This document shows positions 1 through 7,192 of a stretch of 24,184 nucleotides of DNA, one piece after another; the first letter of the stretch is position 1; each line of letters begins with the position of its first letter. The notes beneath the pieces were generated by a model. It did no database searches and was not told the origin of the DNA. It was given only the letters and a program-made list of their open reading frames with translations. The translations under genes were made by a program, and so were the position numbers. The stretch is taken from the NCBI GenBank assembly GCA_002477955.1, contig DLLE01000008.1:1-24184 (forward strand), written 5' to 3'. Source of the stretch: Treponema sp. UBA7570. Its GTDB lineage: Bacteria > Spirochaetota > Spirochaetia > Treponematales > Treponemataceae.

Positions 1-264
1 GTAAAATACGCGCTTCTCCGCAATGTTGACACTGGCAATGGAAACACAGAGAGCCTTTGGGACGTTCAGATTGTTCCTGCTGTTGTTTATGGCGGAAATC
101 ATTATGTAAGTGGCGGCGAGCTTGTCTATGTTGAAGGAAAGGCAGCTGGTTGGAAAGAAGGTGAAATTGTAAAAGAAGACGGAGTTTCAATGGCCGAATG
201 TGACGCTGTAGTCGGCTTTAACACTGGCCGCATGGACGTTGTGTTCTTAAAGAGCGAGAAATAA
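1..264 (+). CDS. Unrecognised protein, C-terminal 87 residues (5' truncated by window edge)
   Basis: Frame 1 is open from the first base to a TAA at 262-264 and gives 87 residues. The composition is protein-like, rich in Gly, Val and Glu, and the C-terminus is FNTGRMDVVFLKSEK. The segment has alternating hydrophobic and polar residues with many glycines, which suggests a beta-rich fold, and no membrane segment is visible. I do not recognise the family from this fragment. A strong terminator hairpin follows 22 bases after the stop, so this gene ends a transcription unit and is separate from the gene at 594. Its start, promoter and full length lie outside the window. Confidence 0.7.
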   Translation, partial: VKYALLRNVDTGNGNTESLWDVQIVPAVVYGGNHYVSGGELVYVEGKAAGWKEGEIVKEDGVSMAECDAVVGFNTGRMDVVFLKSEK

Positions 265-286
265 TTTTCGCTAAAATTTATTTTCT

Positions 287-327
287 AATACCGGCTTTCT
301 GCAAAAATGGAGGCCGGTATTTTTTTT
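287..327 (+). terminator. Rho-independent terminator of the left-edge gene
   Basis: AATACCGGC (287-295) pairs perfectly with GCCGGTATT (313-321). The stem can extend inward by a few G-U and A-U pairs, and it is followed by a T-run to 327. It lies 22 bases downstream of the stop at 264. Confidence 0.85.
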
Positions 328-337
328 GTAAGGAATT

Positions 338-420
338 GTGCGCCGGATAGTAGAGGCCGCTTTGCGGGTGCTTGCACCGTAGGCGCTGTGACGCCGGAGC
401 CTCGGATAGCCGTTTGTGCG
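338..420. repeat. G+C-rich multi-hairpin intergenic element (candidate second repeat family)
   Basis: The spacer 265-593 holds no gene. After the terminator it contains a G+C-rich block inside very A/T-rich DNA. GAGG (353-356) can pair with CCTC (400-403), enclosing three small hairpins: CCGC/GCGG (357-367), GGTG/CACC (367-378) and GGCG/CGCC (382-395). The heptamer CGGATAG occurs on both sides (343-349 and 403-409), and TTGTGCG recurs at 336, 414 and 426. The opening CGCCGGAT resembles the block at 11578. The rest of the spacer, about 430-530, is A/T-rich with nothing further that I can support. Confidence 0.45.
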
Positions 421-529
421 TAATTTGTGCGCCTCCTTTTTATTCTTTTTTTTTACGTTTTAAAGAATTTGAAAATAGGTTAACCAGGCTTTAATTTTTG
501 TCGAATTTTAAATATATTGTTTTATAGGC

Positions 530-558
530 TTGTCAGATAAAATATTGAAATTTAAATA
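530..558 (+). promoter_or_regulatory. Candidate sigma-70-type promoter for the gene at 594
   Basis: TTGTCA (530-535) and TAAATA (553-558) are separated by 17 bases, which would start transcription about 28 bases before the ATG at 594. The -35 matches consensus at 5 of 6 positions and the -10 at 4 of 6. In DNA this A/T-rich chance matches are common. TTGTCG (498-503) with TTTATA (521-526) is an alternative. Confidence 0.3.
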
Positions 559-593
559 TTTTGTCTGGCGGCAAAACTGGTCAGGGGTTAAGA

Positions 594-1847
594 ATGAAAA
601 AAGTTTCTGAAATTTTAAAAAAATATAAAATGGCTGTAATTTTTGCAGGCCTCGCTGTTGTTTTTGCTTTGATTTGCATTTTTTGTGCGGTAAATCTTTT
701 TTCAAAACCTGTGATTGGCTTTTATGGAATTGAGCCAGCTGTTCAAAAATCAATTTGCAGCGTTATCGAGAACTGGAACAAAAAGGCCGGGCAGCAATTT
801 GAGTTTAAAACCTTTGATTCTTCAAAAACTCTTGAAAGTCACTTTTTTCTTGGAAAAAAGCCGGAATTGCTTTTTACTGTCAGCGGAAATTCTGTAAAAA
901 CAGCGGCAGAGGGGGCTTCTAAAAAAGCGGCTGTTTCTGAAAATTCCTTGCAAAAAATGACTTCCTCTATAAAAATGTCCGCAATTATGGGAGAAAATCC
1001 TGGAACTGTGAGCGCTCTTCCTTTGCTTACTGGAAATTTTGAAATTTCAATTAATACTTCTTCTTTTAAAACCTCTGGAATGAACGCGATTGCAACTTGG
1101 AGCGATATTGATAAATTCCTAAAAATTCAGAAAAAAAAACTTGATTATCCGGTTGTTTTTGCCGGAAAAGATTCTGATGTAATGCTCGACTTTTTAGGCG
1201 CCTTGACCGAGGCTTTTGACGGCGCAGGAGAATATAAAAAGGCGGTTGAAATTATTGAACATGCAAAAAACAAAGGATGGAAGGTTTCGGAAGTTGCAGA
1301 GCAGTTGTGCGGAAGTTACAATGCTCCTCTCTATGCTTCCGCAAAGCAGCTCTCAAAATGGTACAATGCCGGACTTTTAAACCGCGATGTTTTTAATCTT
1401 TCTCAAAAAGATGTCAATGCATTTTTGCAGGCAAGGCTTGCCGCAATGGTTTTTATGCCGCTCAGCCAGCACAGGACTGTCGAAAACCGCACAATTGAAC
1501 GTTTTTCTACGATTTACTTTCCGTCGGAAAAGGCTCCGGGCGAACGCAGTTTTACGGCAGAAATAATTTATGCGGTTCCGCAGAAAAAAAACAAACTGAA
1601 TACGCTTTTAATAGAATATCTTAATTCGGATTCTGGACAGGAAGAATTGAGCCGTGCGACCGGACTTGCTCCAGTTTTTGCCCAGTGCAGGACTCCTGAC
1701 CGCCAGGCGGACGACGTTCGTTATTGGGTTGCCGCGACAAATGCGCCTCTTGCCGGCTTGAGCCGCGAAGTTGCTCTTTCAAAAAAGCAAAAAGATGAGC
1801 TTGCTCAGGAATTAGCCGCAAAAATAAAATTCGGGCAGTTTGAATAA
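594..1847 (+). CDS. Membrane-anchored periplasmic solute-binding-like protein
   Basis: The protein has 417 residues. I place the start at ATG 594, with AGGGG at 583-587 as ribosome binding site. The frame stays open upstream to a TTG at 561, but that start would give an odd hydrophilic leader and has no binding site. Residues about 11-35 form one hydrophobic segment after a lysine-rich N-terminus, so the protein is probably anchored in the inner membrane with the rest in the periplasm. The body resembles bacterial extracellular solute-binding proteins (family 1, sugar-type): an early GFYG-type strand, a WSDIDKFL helix, and a C-terminal pattern of LLIEYLNSDSGQEEL followed by GLAPV. No clear lipobox is visible. 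No ABC permease or ATPase genes lie next to it, so a transport role is unproven, and it could be an orphan sensor-type binding protein. The family call is by sequence feel only. Confidence 0.6.
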   Translation: MKKVSEILKKYKMAVIFAGLAVVFALICIFCAVNLFSKPVIGFYGIEPAVQKSICSVIENWNKKAGQQFEFKTFDSSKTLESHFFLGKKPELLFTVSGNSVKTAAEGASKKAAVSENSLQKMTSSIKMSAIMGENPGTVSALPLLTGNFEISINTSSFKTSGMNAIATWSDIDKFLKIQKKKLDYPVVFAGKDSDVMLDFLGALTEAFDGAGEYKKAVEIIEHAKNKGWKVSEVAEQLCGSYNAPLYASAKQLSKWYNAGLLNRDVFNLSQKDVNAFLQARLAAMVFMPLSQHRTVENRTIERFSTIYFPSEKAPGERSFTAEIIYAVPQKKNKLNTLLIEYLNSDSGQEELSRATGLAPVFAQCRTPDRQADDVRYWVAATNAPLAGLSREVALSKKQKDELAQELAAKIKFGQFE

Positions 1848-1895
1848 TCTGAATAAATTTTATTGTAAACCGGAAGTTTTGCCTGAAAAATTTAT

Positions 1896-1991
1896 GCGTC
1901 AGCGATGATAGCAGCGGCGCAGCCGTTCGCTTGCGAATGGAGGCGAAAGCCGGAACTGCGGTCGTAGCGACCCGCGAAGCGGGGGACGCCC
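1896..1991 (+). repeat. Structured G+C-rich intergenic repeat, copy A
   Basis: The element is closed by GCGTC (1896-1900) and GACGC (1985-1989). Inside are TTCG/CGAA (1926-1937), GGC-GAAA-GCC (1942-1951) flanked by AATGGA and GGAAC, GGTCG-TAG-CGACC (1960-1972) and CCGC-GAA-GCGG (about 1972-1982). It shares order and flanking words with the copies at 13328 (inverted), 16748 and 21423. It fills most of the spacer before the gene at 2040, and no other feature is visible there. Confidence 0.75.
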
Positions 1992-2039
1992 AAAAAATTC
2001 TAAATTCAACTTTTAAGGTTTTGTGCCGATACTCAAGAT

Positions 2040-4541
2040 ATGCGCGTATATTCATTACTGATTAGTTCTATTATTTTATTTTCGTCGTGTGTGGCTTCTT
2101 CTCAATCGTCTAAAGATATTTACAAATTGCCGGAAACTTCGGCTCAGACTGTTGAAACTGCAAAGGCTGGCGGCGTGATTGCTGGCGCTGCGAGCGGTCT
2201 TTACAGAATTACTTCGACTAAAACGGCGATTCCGATTTGGAACGAAGGAAAAGTTTTAAAAATTATCCGCACGCGGCAAACTGAACAGAATTTGGCGGAA
2301 CAAAATGATTTAGCTGAAAAAAATATTTTGACGGAACAAAATTCGGATTCTGGCCTTTTAAAAAACGAGGCTGAAAAAAACGGCCCGCGCTGGTATTTTT
2401 TGACAAGCCGTGGAATTTTGACTTCTTCTGATTTGCAGAATTTTGAATATCGCAATAATGGACTTCCGTTTTTGAAAATGAAGGAAGTGAATTTGGATCA
2501 GGTTTCTTTTGTGGACAGGCCTGCGCAGCTAAAGGATTTGGAAGTTCATCCTGAAAACTCTCAGATTCTCGTGACTGCAACGAAAGACCGCGTTTATATA
2601 ACTTATGACGGCGGATTAAACTGGAAAAGCCTTGGGTCGATGAGCAGCGCGACTTCTGGAATTAAGGCTGTTGCGGTTTGTACGGTTGGCGGCGTTCTTA
2701 CGGTTTTTGAATCTCATCCGATTTTTGGTTTTTCGTATATTCAGCCGCAGAGCGCAAAACCTGTCTGGAAAGATTGCAATGGCGGTTTTGACAATATGAA
2801 GGGGCAGACTTATCCTGACGAAATTGCTGATATTTGTCCGGTTGTTTTAAAAAATTCTGATGGAACTTCGTCTACTGAGATTTATGTGAGCCAGACTTTT
2901 TTGCCAAGGCTTTATAGATTCAATTGGCAGACAAAACGGGCGGAACTTCTTTATAGCGGAAAAGAGCCGGCTGACACGATTGACGGTCTTTTTTGGGACG
3001 GAAATGAACTTTTGTATACCCGTCCGGGCGAAGTGGCTTCGTATTCTCCGCAAAACCAAGGACTTGGTTCTATTCCTCAGAGTTATTATACGTGGAAAAA
3101 AACATTTTCTGCGATTGCGCCGAACGACACTCTTTATTCAGCATGGATTCCTGACGAAAAAAATCTTTCCGAAGGAATTTCTTTGAGCGAGCTCTGGCTT
3201 TTAAAACCTGAACTTTGCACAAACCAGTATGCGCAGAAAGCGTTGAACCGCCGCTCAATTTACTGTCCGGCAAACCATGTGACAACTCAGGCTGGAATCG
3301 ACAAATACAAAAAAATTATCCTTGGCAATAAGCTTGACAGTCTTGTAATCGACATGAAAGATGACTATGGACTTTTGCGTTACGATGCGAAAGATCCTGT
3401 TGTAATCGAAAAAGGTTATATTTCGAGATACCATATAGATTTAGAGCATTTTGTCTCGGAAATGAAAAAAGACGGAATTTATCTGATTGCGCGAATTGTT
3501 GTTTTTAAGGACAAAAATCTAAGTCAGTATGCAGGTGGAAAATATGCGGTTTGGGACAAAACTTTAAACAAGGCGTGGGTTGGAACTCGTGGTTTTGAAG
3601 ATATAACCGATGAAGACGGAAATGTTATTGGTCAGAAAACGGCATATTATGACGAGAATTGGGTCGATCCGTATTCTCCTGAAGTTTGGGATTACAATGT
3701 GCGGATTGCGCGTGAACTGATTGCCGGCGGATTTGATGAAATTCAGTTTGACTATATCCGTTTTCCGACAGACGGACGCAATATGGCAAATGCGGTTTTC
3801 CGCTGGAAGGAGAAAGGCATGGACAAGGAATCGGCCCTTCTTTCTTATCTTGCTTATGCCAGAAAAAATATTGACGCTCCGATTGGAATTGATATTTACG
3901 GCGCAAACGGCTGGTATCGTTCAGGAACTAGAACTGGGCAGGACGTTGAGCAGCTTTCGGAATATGTGGATATAATCTGTCCTATGTTCTATCCGAGTCA
4001 TTTTGAGCAAAACTTTTTGGATTACGCTCCTTATTCTGAACGGCCTTACAGAATTTATTATTACGGAACTTACCGAAACACTGTAATCGGCAGAAACAGA
4101 ATTATTATAAGACCGTGGGTTCAGGCTTTTTATCTGAATGTGCGGTATGACCGTCAGTGGTATGGCCAGGAATATGTTCAAAAACAAATTTTTGGCGTGC
4201 GCGACAGTGTTGACCGTGGATATATGTACTGGAACAATATTGGCCGCTACGACGATATTTTGCCGGATGTTGGAAATTCTGCTTATAACGGAACTGCAGC
4301 CGAAGCCTCAAAAGAATACAGGAAACCGGCTCTTGGAAACAAAAATCTGCTTTATCCAGAAAATATAGAAACTTTTGAAAATATAGAAAAATTGCAAAAC
4401 AAGGCTGTAAGCGAATTTATTATGGACAGCGGAAAAAATGAACTTGCAGGAAAAGAAGGAAAAAAAGGAGGAGGATTTCCTTCGATTGGCGACATAAAAA
4501 AACTCTGGCAGGCATACGAAATTGACAAACGCGAGATATAA
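2040..4541 (+). CDS. Large lipoprotein with DUF4015 putative glycoside hydrolase domain
   Basis: The protein has 833 residues. ATG 2040 is the first start after an in-frame stop at 2001, but no good ribosome binding site precedes it (AAGG at 2015-2018 is too far). The N-terminus is a short hydrophobic signal ending in LFSSC, so Cys17 is a likely lipidated residue. Residues about 84-102 repeat the unit AEQN/AEKN/TEQN. Residues about 130-400 look like a beta-propeller of the BNR/sortilin kind, with an ITYDGGLNW motif. Residues about 410-740 match the DUF4015 putative glycoside hydrolase family: VIDMKDD (436-442), IQFDYIRFPTDG (568-579) and MFYPSHF (649-655), a TIM-barrel pattern with acidic residues at strand ends. 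The C-terminal 70 residues are lysine-rich. Cell-surface or periplasmic polysaccharide binding or cleavage is an inference, and the substrate is unknown. The last 20 bases overlap mnmE. Confidence 0.8.
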   Translation: MRVYSLLISSIILFSSCVASSQSSKDIYKLPETSAQTVETAKAGGVIAGAASGLYRITSTKTAIPIWNEGKVLKIIRTRQTEQNLAEQNDLAEKNILTEQNSDSGLLKNEAEKNGPRWYFLTSRGILTSSDLQNFEYRNNGLPFLKMKEVNLDQVSFVDRPAQLKDLEVHPENSQILVTATKDRVYITYDGGLNWKSLGSMSSATSGIKAVAVCTVGGVLTVFESHPIFGFSYIQPQSAKPVWKDCNGGFDNMKGQTYPDEIADICPVVLKNSDGTSSTEIYVSQTFLPRLYRFNWQTKRAELLYSGKEPADTIDGLFWDGNELLYTRPGEVASYSPQNQGLGSIPQSYYTWKKTFSAIAPNDTLYSAWIPDEKNLSEGISLSELWLLKPELCTNQYAQKALNRRSIYCPANHVTTQAGIDKYKKIILGNKLDSLVIDMKDDYGLLRYDAKDPVVIEKGYISRYHIDLEHFVSEMKKDGIYLIARIVVFKDKNLSQYAGGKYAVWDKTLNKAWVGTRGFEDITDEDGNVIGQKTAYYDENWVDPYSPEVWDYNVRIARELIAGGFDEIQFDYIRFPTDGRNMANAVFRWKEKGMDKESALLSYLAYARKNIDAPIGIDIYGANGWYRSGTRTGQDVEQLSEYVDIICPMFYPSHFEQNFLDYAPYSERPYRIYYYGTYRNTVIGRNRIIIRPWVQAFYLNVRYDRQWYGQEYVQKQIFGVRDSVDRGYMYWNNIGRYDDILPDVGNSAYNGTAAEASKEYRKPALGNKNLLYPENIETFENIEKLQNKAVSEFIMDSGKNELAGKEGKKGGGFPSIGDIKKLWQAYEIDKREI

Positions 4542-5940
4542 TTTAGATGAACCGGTTGCGGCAATTGCGACAGCTCTTGCTCCTGCTGCTCTCGGCATTG
4601 TCCGTGCAAGCGGAAAAAACTGTATCGAAAAAATTGCAGAAATTTTCTCAAGACCAAAGGCCTTAAAAGAAGCCGGTGGAAATTCCATCGTCTACGGCTG
4701 GATTTTGGACAAAAATACAGAATCTGAGGAAGAAAATGCAGAAAAAATTGACGAGGTTTTGATTTCTGTTTTTCGCGCTCCAAAAAGTTTTACTGGCGAA
4801 GATATGTGCGAAATTTCCTGTCATGGCGGAGTTTCTGTTGTAAATGCAGTTTTTGAAACGCTCTTAAAAAATGGTTTTCGTCAGGCAGAAAAAGGCGAAT
4901 TTACTTTTAGGGCTTATATAAACGGCAAGTCGGATCTTACAAAAGCGGAAGCGGTTCGCGAAATAATTGATTCTAAAACCAGCGACAGCCGTTCCCGTGC
5001 CGCTGGAAGACTGAGCGGTTCGCTTTTTGAAGAAATTGATTCAATAAAAACTCTTGTGACGGACACCCTTGCCGCAATCGAAGTTGATATTGAATATCCG
5101 GAAGACGAAGAAACTATTGCCGACAGTTTTGACCCGAAAATGCTCGAAAATGCCCGCGACCGTCTTTGCGAGCTTGCTTCTTCATGGAAAAGCGAAAAAA
5201 TTTACCAGGACGGGGCAAGAATTGTTCTAGCTGGAAAAACAAATGCCGGAAAATCTTCACTTTTTAACGCGCTTTTGAAGGAAGATCGTTCGATTGTAAG
5301 CGACATTGAAGGCACAACCCGCGACTGGATTGAAAGCTGGGTAAGTTTTGACGGAATTCCTGCCAGGCTTTTTGACACTGCCGGACTTAGAAAGACAGAT
5401 GATATAATAGAAGCAAAAGGCGTAGAACTGACCGAAGATTTGGCTTCAAATGCGGATTTAGTTCTTTATCTTGTGGATTCTTCCAAAGGCGTTCTGGACG
5501 ATGATAAAAAATTTTTAGAAAAAAACAAAAATATTCCGGTGATTGTCGTATTCAATAAAATGGATTTGACAGGCGGAAATGAAAAATCTTTTGAAGAAGT
5601 TTTGGCTTCTGAAGGAATAAAAGGCTCTGTAAAAATTTCTGCAAAAAAAGGAATTGGAATTGGAGAACTTACAAATCTTGTAAAAAAGACGATTCTGAAT
5701 GATTCGACTGTAAAAAGTGAAAAAACTGGACTTGGTTCGGAACGGCAGAAAAAGAGCGTGGAGCAGGCTCTTGAAAGGATTGAACATGCTCTGGAAATTG
5801 CCAAGGACGAAACTTATGGTCTTGACGCTGTAGTTCAGGATTTGGAAGATTCTTTGGACAGTCTTGGCGAGGTAACGGGCGAAGTTACGCCGGACGATGT
5901 TTTGGGTTCGATTTTTAGCCATTTTTGTGTCGGAAAATGA
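4522..5940 (+). CDS. mnmE: tRNA uridine-5-carboxymethylaminomethyl modification GTPase MnmE (TrmE)
   Basis: The protein has 472 residues, normal for MnmE. With MnmG it makes the 5-aminomethyl-type modification at wobble U34 of tRNAs. All hallmarks are present. The N-terminal tetrahydrofolate-binding domain begins EPVAAIATALAPAALGIVRA. The inserted GTPase domain has GKTNAGKSS (238-246, P-loop), GTTRD (264-268, G2), DTAG (285-288, G3) and NKMD (345-348, G4). The C-terminus is FCVGK, with the conserved cysteine of the family's CxGK tail. The only start that preserves the N-terminal domain is TTG 4522, with GGCAGG at 4507-4512. It lies inside the upstream gene and overlaps it by 20 bases, so translation is probably coupled. 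No mnmG is in the window. Confidence 0.95.
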   Translation: MTNARYNLDEPVAAIATALAPAALGIVRASGKNCIEKIAEIFSRPKALKEAGGNSIVYGWILDKNTESEEENAEKIDEVLISVFRAPKSFTGEDMCEISCHGGVSVVNAVFETLLKNGFRQAEKGEFTFRAYINGKSDLTKAEAVREIIDSKTSDSRSRAAGRLSGSLFEEIDSIKTLVTDTLAAIEVDIEYPEDEETIADSFDPKMLENARDRLCELASSWKSEKIYQDGARIVLAGKTNAGKSSLFNALLKEDRSIVSDIEGTTRDWIESWVSFDGIPARLFDTAGLRKTDDIIEAKGVELTEDLASNADLVLYLVDSSKGVLDDDKKFLEKNKNIPVIVVFNKMDLTGGNEKSFEEVLASEGIKGSVKISAKKGIGIGELTNLVKKTILNDSTVKSEKTGLGSERQKKSVEQALERIEHALEIAKDETYGLDAVVQDLEDSLDSLGEVTGEVTPDDVLGSIFSHFCVGK

Positions 5941-6012
5941 TTTTTTGCAGGCAAATGCGGTGGATTTTGACAAGATTATCTGGGCGAATGTGATTAAAAC
6001 CCAACCTATTAT

Positions 6013-6042
6013 TTGACGCTAACGCAATCTGAGTGTTAAAAT
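6013..6042 (+). promoter_or_regulatory. Sigma-70-type promoter for the 6071-8594 gene pair
   Basis: TTGACG (6013-6018) and TAAAAT (6037-6042) are separated by 18 bases, with transcription expected to start near 6049. A purine-rich ribosome binding site, AGAGAGGA (6056-6063), follows 7 bases before the ATG at 6071. Both boxes match consensus at 5 of 6 positions. Confidence 0.65.
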
Positions 6043-6070
6043 TGAATAATCTATCAGAGAGGATTTTTAC

Positions 6071-7192
6071 ATGAAAAAATCTGTAAAAAAAATATTCAAA
6101 TTTTGCGCCTTTGCCGGCATTTTTATTTTTGGATCGGAATTTTTATTTTCGCAGGAATCGCTTGATTCTGTTTATGCTCAGATTGATTTAGCATTTGTTG
6201 AACAGTCGCCGGAAAATATTTCAAAAGTTCTTGAAAAATATTCATCTTCAAAAGACTATTACCTTTACGAGGCTTACACTTTAAAAAAGACAAGACAATA
6301 TGTTGTTGAAAATAACCTTGAGTTTGCGCGCGATGCTACTCTTGCCGTAATTGACAATAATCTCGAAAATTTTGATGCCGTTGACTTATATTCGTATATT
6401 GACCGCGCAATTTTGAGCGAAGAAGCGGCTCGCCGCGCAGAAGAAAACCGCCTTCGGATGGAAGCAGAAAGACTTGCCGTTTTGAACGAACGTACGAAAG
6501 CAAAAATTGCAAAATCTGACACTTATTCTAGTGTAAATACAGCGTCAGGAACTTCAATTTACATAAATCAGGAAAAAGCTTTTTCATCGATTGACTGGAA
6601 CGTGAGCATTGGAATTGCCGATGTGCTTTTCCAGAGCGTAACAAAACCTGACAGTTATTCAAGCCTAAAATACGGACTTTCTTTTGGAGCAAATCTTTTC
6701 TATAAAACTGAAGAGTATATTGCCGGCGGTGAAGTTTTTGCAGATTTTGAAATGCTTACGCTCGGCGCTGGAGAGCAGGAAATAATCAGCACAGGAAAAT
6801 TTGTCCCGATGATTTCTTTCCCGTCGTTTAACAAAAATTTCTTCCTTCGCGTTGGAGCGGCTGTTCAAGGGCTTGGCGCCCAGACAGAGGTCGAAACAGG
6901 TTCTGTAGAAACATTTTTCTCTCCAGTTTTTGGAATTGGCCTTTTCAATATGATGCTTGGTTCGACCGCAGTTGATATGTATTATGACTATTATTTAGGT
7001 CATTTTGCGTACGATGATTTAAAATCCAGTATGGAAGCAGGTTTTTCTGTAATGCTCCCGCTTACTGAAAACGAAAGAACAAGAATCGGTTTAAAACTCG
7101 GACTTGTTGATACGCTTTTTATAAAGGATGAAGGAATCGATAACCGTGCAAAAGGAATTATTTCGATTGGAGTAGGAAATGTTAAAAATTAA
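6071..7192 (+). CDS. Predicted outer-membrane beta-barrel protein with N-terminal helical region
   Basis: The protein has 373 residues. It begins with a lysine-rich, hydrophobic signal peptide ending about residue 28 (LFSQ). Residues about 30-110 are helical and TPR-like, and residues about 115-145 form a strongly charged Ala/Glu/Arg helix that could be a coiled coil. From about residue 170 the sequence turns into alternating aromatic and glycine-rich strands (SIGIADVLF, YGLSFGANLFY, FGIGLFNMML, GIISIGVGN), as expected of an outer-membrane barrel. I do not recognise a named family. Its last 14 bases overlap the start of the next gene, so the two are co-transcribed and probably co-translated. 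A structural partnership between this protein and the membrane protein at 7179 is an inference. Confidence 0.7.
   Translation: MKKSVKKIFKFCAFAGIFIFGSEFLFSQESLDSVYAQIDLAFVEQSPENISKVLEKYSSSKDYYLYEAYTLKKTRQYVVENNLEFARDATLAVIDNNLENFDAVDLYSYIDRAILSEEAARRAEENRLRMEAERLAVLNERTKAKIAKSDTYSSVNTASGTSIYINQEKAFSSIDWNVSIGIADVLFQSVTKPDSYSSLKYGLSFGANLFYKTEEYIAGGEVFADFEMLTLGAGEQEIISTGKFVPMISFPSFNKNFFLRVGAAVQGLGAQTEVETGSVETFFSPVFGIGLFNMMLGSTAVDMYYDYYLGHFAYDDLKSSMEAGFSVMLPLTENERTRIGLKLGLVDTLFIKDEGIDNRAKGIISIGVGNVKN

Noticed and set aside
561..593. TTG start for the solute-binding-like protein
   Set aside because: It has no ribosome binding site and adds a hydrophilic leader. ATG 594 has AGGGG six bases upstream.
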